This document shows positions 1-7,129 of a stretch of 32,581 bases of DNA, piece after piece; the stretch's first letter is position 1, and each line of letters opens with the position of its first letter. The position numbers were made by a program, and so were the translations under genes. The notes below the pieces were generated by a model. The model did not search any database and was not told where the DNA came from. It was given only the letters and a program-made list of their open reading frames with translations. This DNA is from CAZLWA01 sp964563165 (lineage in GTDB: Bacteria; CLD3; SB21), in the NCBI GenBank assembly GCA_964563165.1, contig CAZLWA010000022.1, forward strand, positions 1-32,581, given 5' to 3'.

Positions 1-2
1 CG

Positions 3-644
3 ATCACCGAAAAAGTATTTGAGGAAATCGTTAAGATCATCCGGCCGGGTCTGTCGGAAAATGAGATCGACGCGCAGATCGGCCTCTTCATTCGCCGGTT
101 TGGCGGAGAAAAAGAGTCGTTTGAAACGATCGTTGCGGGCGGCGCGCGAAGCGCCCTTCCGCATGCCCGTCCCTCGGACAAAGAACTTCAACCCAATGAA
201 TTTGTTCTGCTTGATTTCGGCGCCGTATACAACGGCTATCATGCCGACATGACGCGCACGGTTTTTCTCGGAAATGCGAGCGCCGAACAGAAAAACATTT
301 ACGCGATCGTTAAGACAAGTTTACATCGCGCCATGAACGCCGCGCGGGCGGGAATGAAAGCTTCCGCGCTCGATGCCGTTGCGAGAGACTATATTTCGGC
401 GCAGGGCTACGGCGACCATTTTAACCATGCGCTCGGGCATGCGCTGGGCCTGGAAGTCCACGAAGAGCCGCGGATTTCCCAGAACAGCACTCACGTTCTG
501 CAGGCGGGTAACGTGATCACCCTTGAACCCGGAATTTATCTTCCCGGTCAATTCGGCGTCCGTATCGAAAACGATGTGCTCATTACAAAAAGCGGGTGTG
601 AGAACCTAATGTCTTCGACGGCTGATTTGATTTACATCCATTAG
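3..644 (+). CDS. M24 family Xaa-Pro peptidase (aminopeptidase P type), 5'-truncated by window edge
   Basis: The frame is open from base 3 to a TAG at 642-644, giving 213 residues of the C-terminal pita-bread (creatinase/aminopeptidase P) domain. All five dinuclear-metal ligands are recognisable: Asp in LLDFGAVY, Asp in YHADMTRT, His in GHALGLEVHE, Glu in TLEPGIYL and Glu in GVRIENDV. The family removes an N-terminal residue ahead of proline using Mn or Co in the cytoplasm. The ATG at 249 is internal to the domain and not a real start, because the metal-binding Asp residues lie upstream of or at that point. The N-terminal domain is outside the window. Prolidase and Xaa-Pro aminopeptidase cannot be separated from this half alone. 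Confidence 0.9.
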   Translation: MTEKVFEEIVKIIRPGLSENEIDAQIGLFIRRFGGEKESFETIVAGGARSALPHARPSDKELQPNEFVLLDFGAVYNGYHADMTRTVFLGNASAEQKNIYAIVKTSLHRAMNAARAGMKASALDAVARDYISAQGYGDHFNHALGHALGLEVHEEPRISQNSTHVLQAGNVITLEPGIYLPGQFGVRIENDVLITKSGCENLMSSTADLIYIH

Positions 645-691
645 ACTTCCCAAGTCCGGAAGACTTCCCAAGTCTTTAAGACTTGGGAAGT
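644..691. repeat. Perfect 14-bp-arm palindrome plus a direct half-copy
   Basis: ACTTCCCAAGTCTT at 663-676 is mirrored by AAGACTTGGGAAGT at 678-691 around a single T. A further direct copy of GACTTCCCAAGTC lies at 644-656, touching the stop codon of the peptidase gene. There is no T-run after the palindrome on the + strand, so a simple intrinsic terminator is not supported. It resembles dispersed REP-like palindromes. Confidence 0.75.
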
Positions 692-708
692 ATCTAACTA
701 ATAAAGCA

Positions 709-1122
709 ATGAACAAGCCGCTTACGGATCAGGAAATCGCGGAAGCTATTGACGAAATTATTTCGGGAAGAATAGTCAAACGCTCAAAACATCCGCTCGT
801 ATGGGAAGGAGAGAATATTAGACCGGTATTTATCCGCTGCTTGGAAGAAAATAATTTTCACTTGAAGACCGTTGAAGAATCCCTCACACCTGTCGGTCTC
901 CGCAGCCCGGGATTTTTTATTCAGGGCCTATGGGCGTACTTCGGGTGGGTGAAATGGATGAAATATGACGAAAACATTTACTGGAAATATTTTGGGTCCG
1001 AAATGCGCAAGGCTTCCGGAACTTCGGTAATCATCTTCAAATCCTCCGATCCAGAGCAGATTTACGTGAACGACGCCCTTCAGGAAGAACATGACCCGGA
1101 CGCGCCTCCGGTGTACGAATGA
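709..1122 (+). CDS. Unrecognised 137-aa soluble protein
   Basis: I do not recognise this family. The ORF runs from ATG to TGA with no signal peptide and no membrane helix. The middle is rich in Trp, Tyr and Phe (about residues 70-95), and the acidic C-terminus ends DPDAPPVYE. No Shine-Dalgarno sequence is visible before the ATG, which follows the palindrome at 644-691 by 17 bases. Codon use looks like that of its neighbours, so it is probably a real gene. It may be transcribed with the upstream peptidase or from its own promoter. No function is proposed. Confidence 0.65.
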   Translation: MNKPLTDQEIAEAIDEIISGRIVKRSKHPLVWEGENIRPVFIRCLEENNFHLKTVEESLTPVGLRSPGFFIQGLWAYFGWVKWMKYDENIYWKYFGSEMRKASGTSVIIFKSSDPEQIYVNDALQEEHDPDAPPVYE

Positions 1123-1197
1123 GATTTTCAGTTGAATTTAATTAAATATTTGACGACTTTTTAAAACAATCGGAACGTCAAAACACCGGAGAAGACT

Positions 1198-1902
1198 TTG
1201 AAAAGACTCGGAATTAATATTGATGCCATTGTAGAGCTGCGTGAATGGGGCGGAGGTAAAACGCCCGATCCTATCCATGCCATTGCCATGATCGAAATGG
1301 CCGGCGCGGACAGCATCGTGTATACGATGCGGGGCAGCGGGTCGGATCTGGAATCCCGCGATTTGAAACTTTTAAAGGAATGTATTCATTCGCATTTCAA
1401 TCTGCGCCTCATGCCGACCGCGGAGTCGGTGACTATTGCTGTTGCGGCGAGGCCGGAAATGGCAACGTTGATCCGGCAGGAAGCCGGCGAAATCAAAAGC
1501 ATCAACCTCACGCAAAACGAAGCCTCATTGGCACCGCTGGTCGGCACGCTGCGCGCCGCAGGCATCGTCGTCAATGCGTTGATCGATACCGACGCGAATC
1601 AGATCAAATCTGCGTTAAAGGTCGGATGCGATTATGTCGAACTGAATGCCTCTAAATTAGTATCGGCCGAAAGTATCGCCCTGATGGAACAGGAATTAGA
1701 CAATATGAAAGCGCTGGCCATGGCGGCTGCCAAGCTCAATCTCGGCGTGACGGTCTCAGGCAATCTTAACTACAGCCATATCCGCGATCTGTTGAAGATC
1801 CAAGAGATCGAGGAGATCAATATGGGTCATGCGATCGTAGCCAGAGCTTTGTTCGTAGGATTTGATCAAGCCGTGCGGGATGGTATTTCGATCATAAAAT
1901 AA
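1198..1902 (+). CDS. PdxJ-like (pyridoxine 5'-phosphate synthase family) protein lacking canonical catalytic residues
   Basis: This 234-aa protein has the PdxJ length and landmarks: an NID start strand (7-9), TPDP (22-25), AGAD (35-38), the mid-barrel ALIDTDANQIK segment (127-137) and the phosphate-binding GHAI near 210-213. True PdxJ condenses 1-deoxyxylulose 5-phosphate with 3-amino-2-oxopropyl phosphate. By my manual alignment the active-site positions are changed: the NIDH histidine is Ala10, the HLR histidine is Thr43, the glutamate of NLEM is Arg70, and the AGH histidine near 189 is Asn. Synthase activity is therefore doubtful, and I withhold the symbol. The start is TTG at 1198, because the conserved first strand begins immediately after it. 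The ClpP-like gene follows after 33 bases. Confidence 0.8.
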   Translation: MKRLGINIDAIVELREWGGGKTPDPIHAIAMIEMAGADSIVYTMRGSGSDLESRDLKLLKECIHSHFNLRLMPTAESVTIAVAARPEMATLIRQEAGEIKSINLTQNEASLAPLVGTLRAAGIVVNALIDTDANQIKSALKVGCDYVELNASKLVSAESIALMEQELDNMKALAMAAAKLNLGVTVSGNLNYSHIRDLLKIQEIEEINMGHAIVARALFVGFDQAVRDGISIIK

Positions 1903-1935
1903 AATATCGTGTTACATTATTTAAAGGAGTTTCCA

Positions 1936-2601
1936 ATGTCAGAATGGTATGCCGACAAGTTCTTATCGGACAAACAAAACCGGATCGCAGATTTGGATGA
2001 TGAGGAAGAAGAAGAAGAAGAAGAGAATTCCAAGGATCATGAAAAGGAAGACGCGCTTGGAAAAAAAATGATGGAGTTTTTTCTTAAGTCGCGCACGGTA
2101 TTATTGTTCGAACAAATTCAGCCTAAAGTCACCAGCCGTCTCATTGCGCAGTTATTGTTTCTAAACCAGCAAGACGCAAAAAAACCGATAACGCTTTACA
2201 TCAACTCTCCGGGCGGCGTCGCCGATGACGGGTTGGCCATTTACGATCTGATCAAGTGCATTGACGCGCCCGTAAAGACGATTGTCTGCGGTTTAGCGGC
2301 AAGCGCGGCGGCGATCGTCTTAGTGGCCGCGAAAAAAGAAAACCGTATGGCGCTGCCTAATTCCCGTATCATGATCCACCAGCCGCTCGGCGGGGTACGC
2401 GGTTCAACCAGGGATATTCAGATCAGCGCCCAGCAGATCGTTCGGCTGCGCGAGCAATTGAACAAGATCTTATCCGACGAAACCGGCCAGCCGATAAGCA
2501 AAGTGGCAGAAGACACGAATCGCGATTATTGGTTTTCACCGGATGAAGCTATTCAGTACGGGATGATCTCTAAAATGGTCAAGCGCATCGGCGACGTTTA
2601 A
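1936..2601 (+). CDS. ClpP-family serine protease with acidic N-terminal extension
   Basis: The 221-aa product has the ClpP fold and a complete triad: Ser123 in AASAAA, His148 in MIHQPLGG and Asp197 in DTNRDYWF. YINSPGG (88-94) is the usual oxyanion-region strand. ClpP rings degrade proteins delivered by Clp ATPases. The usual axial-loop segment is replaced by about 48 residues that include a run of eight Glu after Asp-Asp (21-30), so pairing with ClpX or ClpA may differ. The ATG at 1936 is chosen because AAAGGAG (1923-1929) sits six bases before it. A GTG at 1909 in the same frame would add nine residues but has no ribosome site. The ferredoxin gene starts one base after the stop, suggesting coupled translation. 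Confidence 0.85.
   Translation: MSEWYADKFLSDKQNRIADLDDEEEEEEEENSKDHEKEDALGKKMMEFFLKSRTVLLFEQIQPKVTSRLIAQLLFLNQQDAKKPITLYINSPGGVADDGLAIYDLIKCIDAPVKTIVCGLAASAAAIVLVAAKKENRMALPNSRIMIHQPLGGVRGSTRDIQISAQQIVRLREQLNKILSDETGQPISKVAEDTNRDYWFSPDEAIQYGMISKMVKRIGDV
2002..2025 (+). repeat. GAA/GAG trinucleotide tract inside the ClpP-like gene
   Basis: Eight consecutive GAA/GAG codons encode poly-Glu in the N-terminal extension. Because the unit is three bases, slippage would change the length of the acidic tract without breaking the frame. Confidence 0.8.
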
Positions 2602-2602
2602 A

Positions 2603-2953
2603 ATGCCTAAATTCGCTCATCACATATTCATTTGTCAGAACACGCGTGAATCCGGACATCCGCGCGGCTGCTGCAATCCGGACGGTAACAGCCAGCTGCC
2701 GAAATTATTCAAAGAATCCTTAAAGCGTCGCGGTTTGAACGGAAAAATCCGGTCCAATAAATCCGGCTGTCTCGATCAATGCGAACACGGTCCGAATGTC
2801 GTCATCTATCCCGATGCTATTTGGTACGGATCGGTCCGGGACAGCGACGTAGAAGGAATTGTCGAGGCGCTCTCAGAGGGACGTGCGGTGGAACGCTTAC
2901 GCATGAAGGATTCGTGCATCAATACGCCGGAGTGTGAACATCGCAAAAAGTAG
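2603..2953 (+). CDS. Thioredoxin-like [2Fe-2S] ferredoxin
   Basis: This 116-aa protein starts one base after the ClpP-like stop. It shows the spacing of thioredoxin-fold ferredoxins, with Cys11 in FICQN, Cys23/24 in GCCNP, and Cys56 and Cys60 in SGCLDQCEHGP, which bind a [2Fe-2S] cluster. The segment VVIYPDAIWYG is typical of this small family, related to the NuoE C-terminal domain. The C-terminal tail adds two further Cys in a non-conserved stretch. There is no signal peptide, so it acts in the cytoplasm. Its partner is unknown, and the electron donor or acceptor cannot be read from the neighbouring genes. The convergent folC gene ends only eight bases away. Confidence 0.85.
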   Translation: MPKFAHHIFICQNTRESGHPRGCCNPDGNSQLPKLFKESLKRRGLNGKIRSNKSGCLDQCEHGPNVVIYPDAIWYGSVRDSDVEGIVEALSEGRAVERLRMKDSCINTPECEHRKK

Positions 2954-2961
2954 CCGGACCT

Positions 2962-4245
2962 TTAATTCGGACCGTCGATTTCCGATAATACAAAATGAGA
3001 GCCTGCAATAACCAATAAATCTTTTTCCGACATTTGCGATTTTGCTTGATTGACCGCAGCATGAATACCTTCCACAAACTCGGCGTTTTTATGTTTTGAT
3101 CGAATGGTTTCCAGGAGTAGTTTTCCGTCCATCGCACGCGGACTATTGGGCGTCACCGTAACCACGAACTCAAATGGCGGCAGGATTTCATCCATTGCAC
3201 GTTCATGGTCTTTATCTTTCAGCATGCCGACAATGAGAAACATATTTTTAAAATGCGGTTTGTAAATTTCCTCCAATGACCGGCGCAAGGATTTCATACC
3301 TGCAGGATTGTGGGCCGCGTCCAGCAAAATAGCGGGTTTCCTGCTCATCCACTCCAATCGTGCCTTCCAATTGACCGATTCCAAACCTTCGCGAATGTGG
3401 TCTTCTGTGACTGTGAATTTGTTTTGAAGCAGCGCCGCAGCGGCCGCCAAGCATGCGTTATGGATCTGATGTTCCCCGGACAGTTTAACATACAGCCGGT
3501 CAAAAGCCGCCGACCGGGCCGGCAATTCGATCCTTAAATCGAAATAGCTGCCGTCCATGGTTAGATCGATGTTCCGAATCTCCGCAATATCATCAAGAAA
3601 GAACAATGTAGAGTAGTTTCCTTTCGCCGCTTCTTCCAAAACCTTTTTAGCGGCCTCATCAGCTTTTCCAGCCAGGCACACGCCCTCGGGTTTGATTATG
3701 CCTGCTTTTTCAAAAGCAATTTCCGGAATGGTCTTTCCTAAGTGCTCCGTGTGGTCGAGATCAATATTTGTAATCACGGAAACTTCCGGCCGGACGACGT
3801 TGGTGGCATCCAGCCGCCCGCCGAGCCCGGTCTCGATAATACCGAAATCTATTTTGTTTTCGTTGAAATACTGAAAAGCCATTGCGGTCGCGGCTTCAAA
3901 AAAAGTACATTTCAATTCGTCTATATGCCTCCTCATCATTTTAGTAATTCGGACGATGTCCTTTTCTGAAATTTCATCGCCATTAATTTTGATTCTTTCG
4001 GAAAAACGATGAATGTGCGGCGACGTGTATAACCCCGTGCCGCATCCGGCAGACCCGAATATCGATGCGAGCACGGCGCAGGTCGAACCCTTGCCATTCG
4101 TGCCGGCTACGTGAATAGACGGGAAATGATCGTGCGGGTTTCCAAGAGATGCAAGAAGTGTGCGGGTATTATCCAATCCCAATTTCATTCCGAAAAACTG
4201 GAGACCGTAAAGATAACTGAGCGCAGATGCTAAGGATTCTTTCAT
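2962..4245 (-). CDS. folC: Bifunctional folylpolyglutamate synthase / dihydrofolate synthase
   Basis: This 427-aa Mur-ligase-type enzyme adds glutamate to dihydropteroate and tetrahydrofolates with ATP. The P-loop GTNGKGS lies at residues 48-54 (preceded by HVA). The family motifs FEAATAMAF, ETGLGGRLDATN and NIDLDHTEHLG follow in order, then the C-terminal ligase domain with LDAAHNPAG. The length is usual for FolC. The ATG at 4245 puts the first helix just ahead of the P-loop domain. It is the last gene on this strand before the convergent ferredoxin, and a terminator separates it from nuoB upstream, so it is probably expressed on its own. Confidence 0.95.
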   Translation of the reverse strand: MKESLASALSYLYGLQFFGMKLGLDNTRTLLASLGNPHDHFPSIHVAGTNGKGSTCAVLASIFGSAGCGTGLYTSPHIHRFSERIKINGDEISEKDIVRITKMMRRHIDELKCTFFEAATAMAFQYFNENKIDFGIIETGLGGRLDATNVVRPEVSVITNIDLDHTEHLGKTIPEIAFEKAGIIKPEGVCLAGKADEAAKKVLEEAAKGNYSTLFFLDDIAEIRNIDLTMDGSYFDLRIELPARSAAFDRLYVKLSGEHQIHNACLAAAAALLQNKFTVTEDHIREGLESVNWKARLEWMSRKPAILLDAAHNPAGMKSLRRSLEEIYKPHFKNMFLIVGMLKDKDHERAMDEILPPFEFVVTVTPNSPRAMDGKLLLETIRSKHKNAEFVEGIHAAVNQAKSQMSEKDLLVIAGSHFVLSEIDGPN

Positions 4246-4255
4246 GAACCTGAGG

Positions 4256-4284
4256 CCTGTACGGTTTTTAAAAACCTAACGGGT
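4256..4284. repeat. Degenerate palindrome centred on GGTTTTTAAAAACC
   Basis: The 14-bp core 4263-4276 is a perfect palindrome, and the flanks CCTGTAC and TAACGGG pair partly. It lies between the folC start and the nuoB terminator, where it could also affect folC transcription. Confidence 0.5.
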
Positions 4285-4289
4285 TTGTT

Positions 4290-4325
4290 AAAATAAAAAA
4301 GCTGTATTTAGGTCATACAGCTTTT
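4290..4325 (-). terminator. Rho-independent terminator after nuoB
   Basis: AAAAGCTGTA (4297-4306) pairs with TACAGCTTTT (4316-4325) to form a 10-bp stem with a 9-base loop. On the minus strand it is followed by a T-rich run through about 4290, so it ends transcripts coming from nuoB. Confidence 0.75.
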
Positions 4326-4352
4326 GAAACTAATGGATACGATGACGGCGAA

Positions 4353-4925
4353 TCAGTATTTTCCGGTAATCACTTCCGACGTGAGGTCGTGTTTATGTTC
4401 TACTGTGCCGACTTTATGATCACCGTACATGCCGTCATCTTTGAAATCTTTATGATAGACTTTTTCTTTGTTTTCAATCAAACGCTGAATTTTCAGCAGG
4501 GCTTCAATCAATCCTTCCGGACGCGGAGGGCAGCCGGGAATATACACATCAACGGGGATAAACTGGTCCACACCCTGGATGAGCGTATACGTATTAAAAA
4601 ATCCTCCGGAGGATGCGCAGGCGCCCATCGAGATACACCATTTCGGATCCGGCATTTGATCCCAGATCCGTTTCAACACCGGCATCATTTTTATCGATAC
4701 GCGGCCGGAAACGATCATCATATCCGCCTGACGCGGCGAAAAACGGATCGCCTCCGCCCCGAAGCGCGACATATCATAACGCGGACCGAGCGTTGCCATC
4801 ATTTCGATCGCACAGCATGCGGTGCCGAACGGCATGGGCCAGAGCGAATTCTTCCGTCCCCAATTCCACAACGCCTCAAGCGTTGTAGTTAAGACGTTAT
4901 CTTTGAGTTCTTTCGTTAAATCCAT
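4353..4925 (-). CDS. nuoB: NADH-quinone oxidoreductase subunit B (orphan NuoB)
   Basis: The 190-aa NuoB carries the N2 [4Fe-4S] cluster that reduces quinone in complex I. All four cluster cysteines are present: Cys37 and Cys38 in TACC, Cys103 in GACASS and Cys132 in PGCPPRPEG. The C-terminal tail beyond about residue 150, rich in Lys, Asp and His, is variable in the family. Normally nuoB sits inside nuoABCD, but here no other complex I gene is near. The upstream neighbour is sodA, 31 bases away on the same strand, and a terminator follows. It could be a split nuo locus or a paralogue serving another hydrogenase-like complex. Confidence 0.93.
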   Translation of the reverse strand: MDLTKELKDNVLTTTLEALWNWGRKNSLWPMPFGTACCAIEMMATLGPRYDMSRFGAEAIRFSPRQADMMIVSGRVSIKMMPVLKRIWDQMPDPKWCISMGACASSGGFFNTYTLIQGVDQFIPVDVYIPGCPPRPEGLIEALLKIQRLIENKEKVYHKDFKDDGMYGDHKVGTVEHKHDLTSEVITGKY

Positions 4926-4956
4926 TTTCGACCTCTTTATGATTGCGCGGGAGCCG

Positions 4957-5562
4957 TCATTTCGCTTTTTTGTAATTCTCCGCCACCTGGTTCCAATTTA
5001 CAACATTCCAGAATGCCGCGATATAATCCGGCCGACGGTTCTGATACTTCAGATAATACGCGTGTTCCCATACATCGAGTCCTAAAATCGGTGTGCCTTT
5101 GACTTCGGCGATGTCCATCAACGGATTGTCCTGATTCGGAGTGGAACAAATTGCCAATTTACCGTCTTTCACGATCAGCCATGCCCAGCCTGAACCGAAT
5201 CGCGTGGTGCCGGCAGCGGCAAATTGAGTTTTGAAATCCGCAAAGGTTCCAAATGCTGAATGAATGGCTGCTGCTAATTCACCGCCGGGTTCTCCTCCGG
5301 ATTTCGGACCCATAATGGTCCAGAAAAGCGAATGATTGAAATGACCGCCGCCGTTATTGCGCACGGCCGCGGGATACTTTGAAATATTTTGGCAAATGGC
5401 TTCGATGCTCAGTTTTTCGGCATCGCCTCCTGCAACGGCATTATTCAAATTGGTTACATACGCGTTGTGATGTTTACCCTGATGAATTTCCATGGTTTGT
5501 TTATCTATATGCGGTTCTAAAGCATCGTAGGGATAAGGAAGGGCGGGCAATGAGAAAGCCAT
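4957..5562 (-). CDS. sodA: Superoxide dismutase, Mn-type by signature
   Basis: This 201-aa Fe/Mn superoxide dismutase converts superoxide to peroxide and oxygen. The metal ligands are His27 (EIHQGKHH), His77 (GGHFNHSLFW), Asp163 and His167 (LDVWEHAYY). The Gly-Gly-His before the second ligand and Gln144 in TPNQDNP are the Mn-type pattern, although metal use cannot be settled from sequence. There is no signal peptide, so the enzyme is cytoplasmic. The ATG at 5562 is preceded by a strong AAAGGAG site. The AT-rich upstream gap (5563-5756) should hold its promoter, and nuoB may be co-transcribed. Confidence 0.95.
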   Translation of the reverse strand: MAFSLPALPYPYDALEPHIDKQTMEIHQGKHHNAYVTNLNNAVAGGDAEKLSIEAICQNISKYPAAVRNNGGGHFNHSLFWTIMGPKSGGEPGGELAAAIHSAFGTFADFKTQFAAAGTTRFGSGWAWLIVKDGKLAICSTPNQDNPLMDIAEVKGTPILGLDVWEHAYYLKYQNRRPDYIAAFWNVVNWNQVAENYKKAK

Positions 5563-5756
5563 AGGTTTCTCCTTTTTATTTTATTTTTCAGTTTTTGAAC
5601 AGGTGATTTGATGAGCCAACTTAAACAATAAAGCCTTGTGTTGCAATAAAATTCTAAACTCATAACCGATCCGTATTCGTTCACAGATCGATCCGTTCAT
5701 ATCGGCCGGTTTTTCGTTTCACAATGCCGTTCAAAAACAAAGACCGTCGAAGGTTT
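5563..5756 (-). promoter_or_regulatory. AT-rich leader of sodA
   Basis: This 194-base gap separates yjbQ and sodA on the same strand. The part near sodA is A/T-rich and ends in a strong AAAGGAG site seven bases before the sodA ATG. A promoter is expected here, but I could not assign -10 or -35 boxes with confidence. Confidence 0.35.
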
Positions 5757-6170
5757 TCACGCTCCCATCACTTTGATGATCACTCTTTTTTTTCTTTGGC
5801 CGTCAAATTCCGCGTAATAAATTTGCTGCCAGGGGCCGAAGTCCAACTTGCTTTTGGTAACCGGCACAATAACTTCGTGATGGATGATCAGGCTTTTCAG
5901 ATGGGCGTCGCCGTTATCTTCACCGGTACGGTGATGGCGGTAGTTTTTATCGAACGGCGCTAATTTTTCCAGCCATTCGTCAATATCCTGAATCAATCCC
6001 GATTCCGCATCATTCACATAAACGCCCGCCGTAATATGCATGGCGGAGACCAGCACCATCCCTTCCTGAATACCGGATTTTGAAACGGCTCCCTGCACTT
6101 CCTGCGTCATGTTAATGTATTCGCGGTGGTTTTTGGTGTTGAACCAAAGATATTCCGTATGGCATTTCAT
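5757..6170 (-). CDS. YjbQ/UPF0047 family protein (secondary thiamine-phosphate synthase type)
   Basis: This 137-aa protein of the YjbQ family shows the core HHRTGEDNGDAHLKSL (about 78-93) with its metal-binding His and Asp residues, followed by GPWQQIYYAEFDG. The length matches the family of small trimeric beta-proteins. Some members show weak thiamine-phosphate synthase activity, but the physiological role is unsettled. The ATG at 6170 follows a GGAGGAATCCC ribosome site, which abuts or overlaps the left arm of an inverted repeat (6179-6296). No terminator is evident after the stop. Confidence 0.88.
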   Translation of the reverse strand: MKCHTEYLWFNTKNHREYINMTQEVQGAVSKSGIQEGMVLVSAMHITAGVYVNDAESGLIQDIDEWLEKLAPFDKNYRHHRTGEDNGDAHLKSLIIHHEVIVPVTKSKLDFGPWQQIYYAEFDGQRKKRVIIKVMGA

Positions 6171-6178
6171 GGGATTCC

Positions 6179-6296
6179 TCCACGAAGGGCACTAACTTCC
6201 TCTTTATAAAATAGAATTTGTGGCATGGTTACACGTTGCCGTCCGACGACCCAAACAATTCAAAAAATTTCGTGTATCTTCGCGGCCTTAGTGGAG
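6179..6296. repeat. Imperfect inverted repeat of the CCACGAAGGCACTAA family
   Basis: CCACGAAGGGCACTAAC at 6181-6197 is mirrored by the reverse complement of the arm at about 6271-6296 (rc CCACTAAGGCCGCGAAG), with about 12 of 17 positions matching. The same motif recurs as a single arm near 29517 and as inner arms near 26288 and 26362. Confidence 0.55.
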
Positions 6297-6306
6297 TAGC
6301 AGAAAG

Positions 6307-7086
6307 TTATTCTACGATTTTTCCGATGCGGGACCAGCGAATATCAAGATTATTATCCGACGCGGTGGACCAATAAATCATCAGCGCTCTCCCGATGAGA
6401 TTTTCCATCGGCACAAGTCCCCATTGCCGGCTGTCGTAACTGCGGTCGCGGTTATCGCCCATAACAAAGAGGAAGCCGTTGGGCACTGTGATCGGGCCGT
6501 AATTGTCCCGGCTGCCTGCGTCCTTCGGCACAACGCTTTCATACCCTTTATCCTGTGGGATGGTCTCCGGATCCTCAAATTTCAATCCGGGCGGGTCGGA
6601 TATTTCTTTAAAGGGCTTGCCGTCCACGAATACGGCCTTGTCCCTGATCTCCACGGTCTGACCCTCAATGGCGACGCACCGCTTGATGTAGTCTACCGAC
6701 GGATCCGGAGGAAATTTGAAAATAACGACATCGCCCGGTTTTGGTTCTCGGATGGCGGGTAATTGCAGTTGAGGAATCCTGAAGTCCGTGAATGGAAGCG
6801 TTTCCGGCGTTCTTGCGCCGTAAATAAACTTATTCACCAAAAGCAGATCGCCGATAAGGAGCGTGTCCTCCATCGAGCCGGTCGGAATCTTAAATGCTTG
6901 AACAAAAAATACGCGGATGACGTACGCAAAGAACAGCGCATAAAAGGCAATCTGCACCAGTTCGTACGTTTTGCTTTTTTCCTTTTTCTGTTTCTCTTCC
7001 GCCACGTTCAGCCCAAAACCCGCATGGTGAACGGTATCGTTATCGCCCAGCGCTCCGGATTTGTTCTCAGTATGGTCGAAGATCAT
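6307..7086 (-). CDS. lepB: Signal peptidase I (second of a tandem pair)
   Basis: This membrane Ser-Lys protease cleaves signal peptides. One membrane helix with a charged flank precedes the nucleophile serine in IPTGSMEDT. The general-base lysine is in DYIKRCVA, and the closing motif is MGDNRDRSYDSRQWG. The start is uncertain. The ATG at 7086 gives 259 aa and has AAAGGAG about 14 bases upstream. A TTG at 7128, directly after the upstream lepB stop, would give 273 aa but has no ribosome site. The gene lies immediately downstream of the other signal peptidase on the same strand, clearly a tandem duplication that has diverged. Confidence 0.92.
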   Translation of the reverse strand: MIFDHTENKSGALGDNDTVHHAGFGLNVAEEKQKKEKSKTYELVQIAFYALFFAYVIRVFFVQAFKIPTGSMEDTLLIGDLLLVNKFIYGARTPETLPFTDFRIPQLQLPAIREPKPGDVVIFKFPPDPSVDYIKRCVAIEGQTVEIRDKAVFVDGKPFKEISDPPGLKFEDPETIPQDKGYESVVPKDAGSRDNYGPITVPNGFLFVMGDNRDRSYDSRQWGLVPMENLIGRALMIYWSTASDNNLDIRWSRIGKIVE

Positions 7087-7129
7087 TGATTTGCCGGCTG
7101 GCTCCTTTCGGTGTTTTCTTGTTTTCAAA

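Noticed and set aside
321..551. Minus-strand ORF of 76 aa
   Set aside because: It is the antisense shadow of the M24 peptidase domain, whose metal ligands lie on the other strand.
645..708. CRISPR-like repeat pair
   Set aside because: There are only two copies with one being part of a palindrome, no regular spacers and no cas genes.
1909..1935. GTG start nine codons before the ClpP-like ATG
   Set aside because: It lacks a ribosome site and would place AAAGGAG inside the coding sequence, while the ATG has ideal spacing.
4389..4892. Plus-strand ORF of 167 aa
   Set aside because: It is antisense to nuoB, where all four cluster cysteines are conserved on the minus strand.
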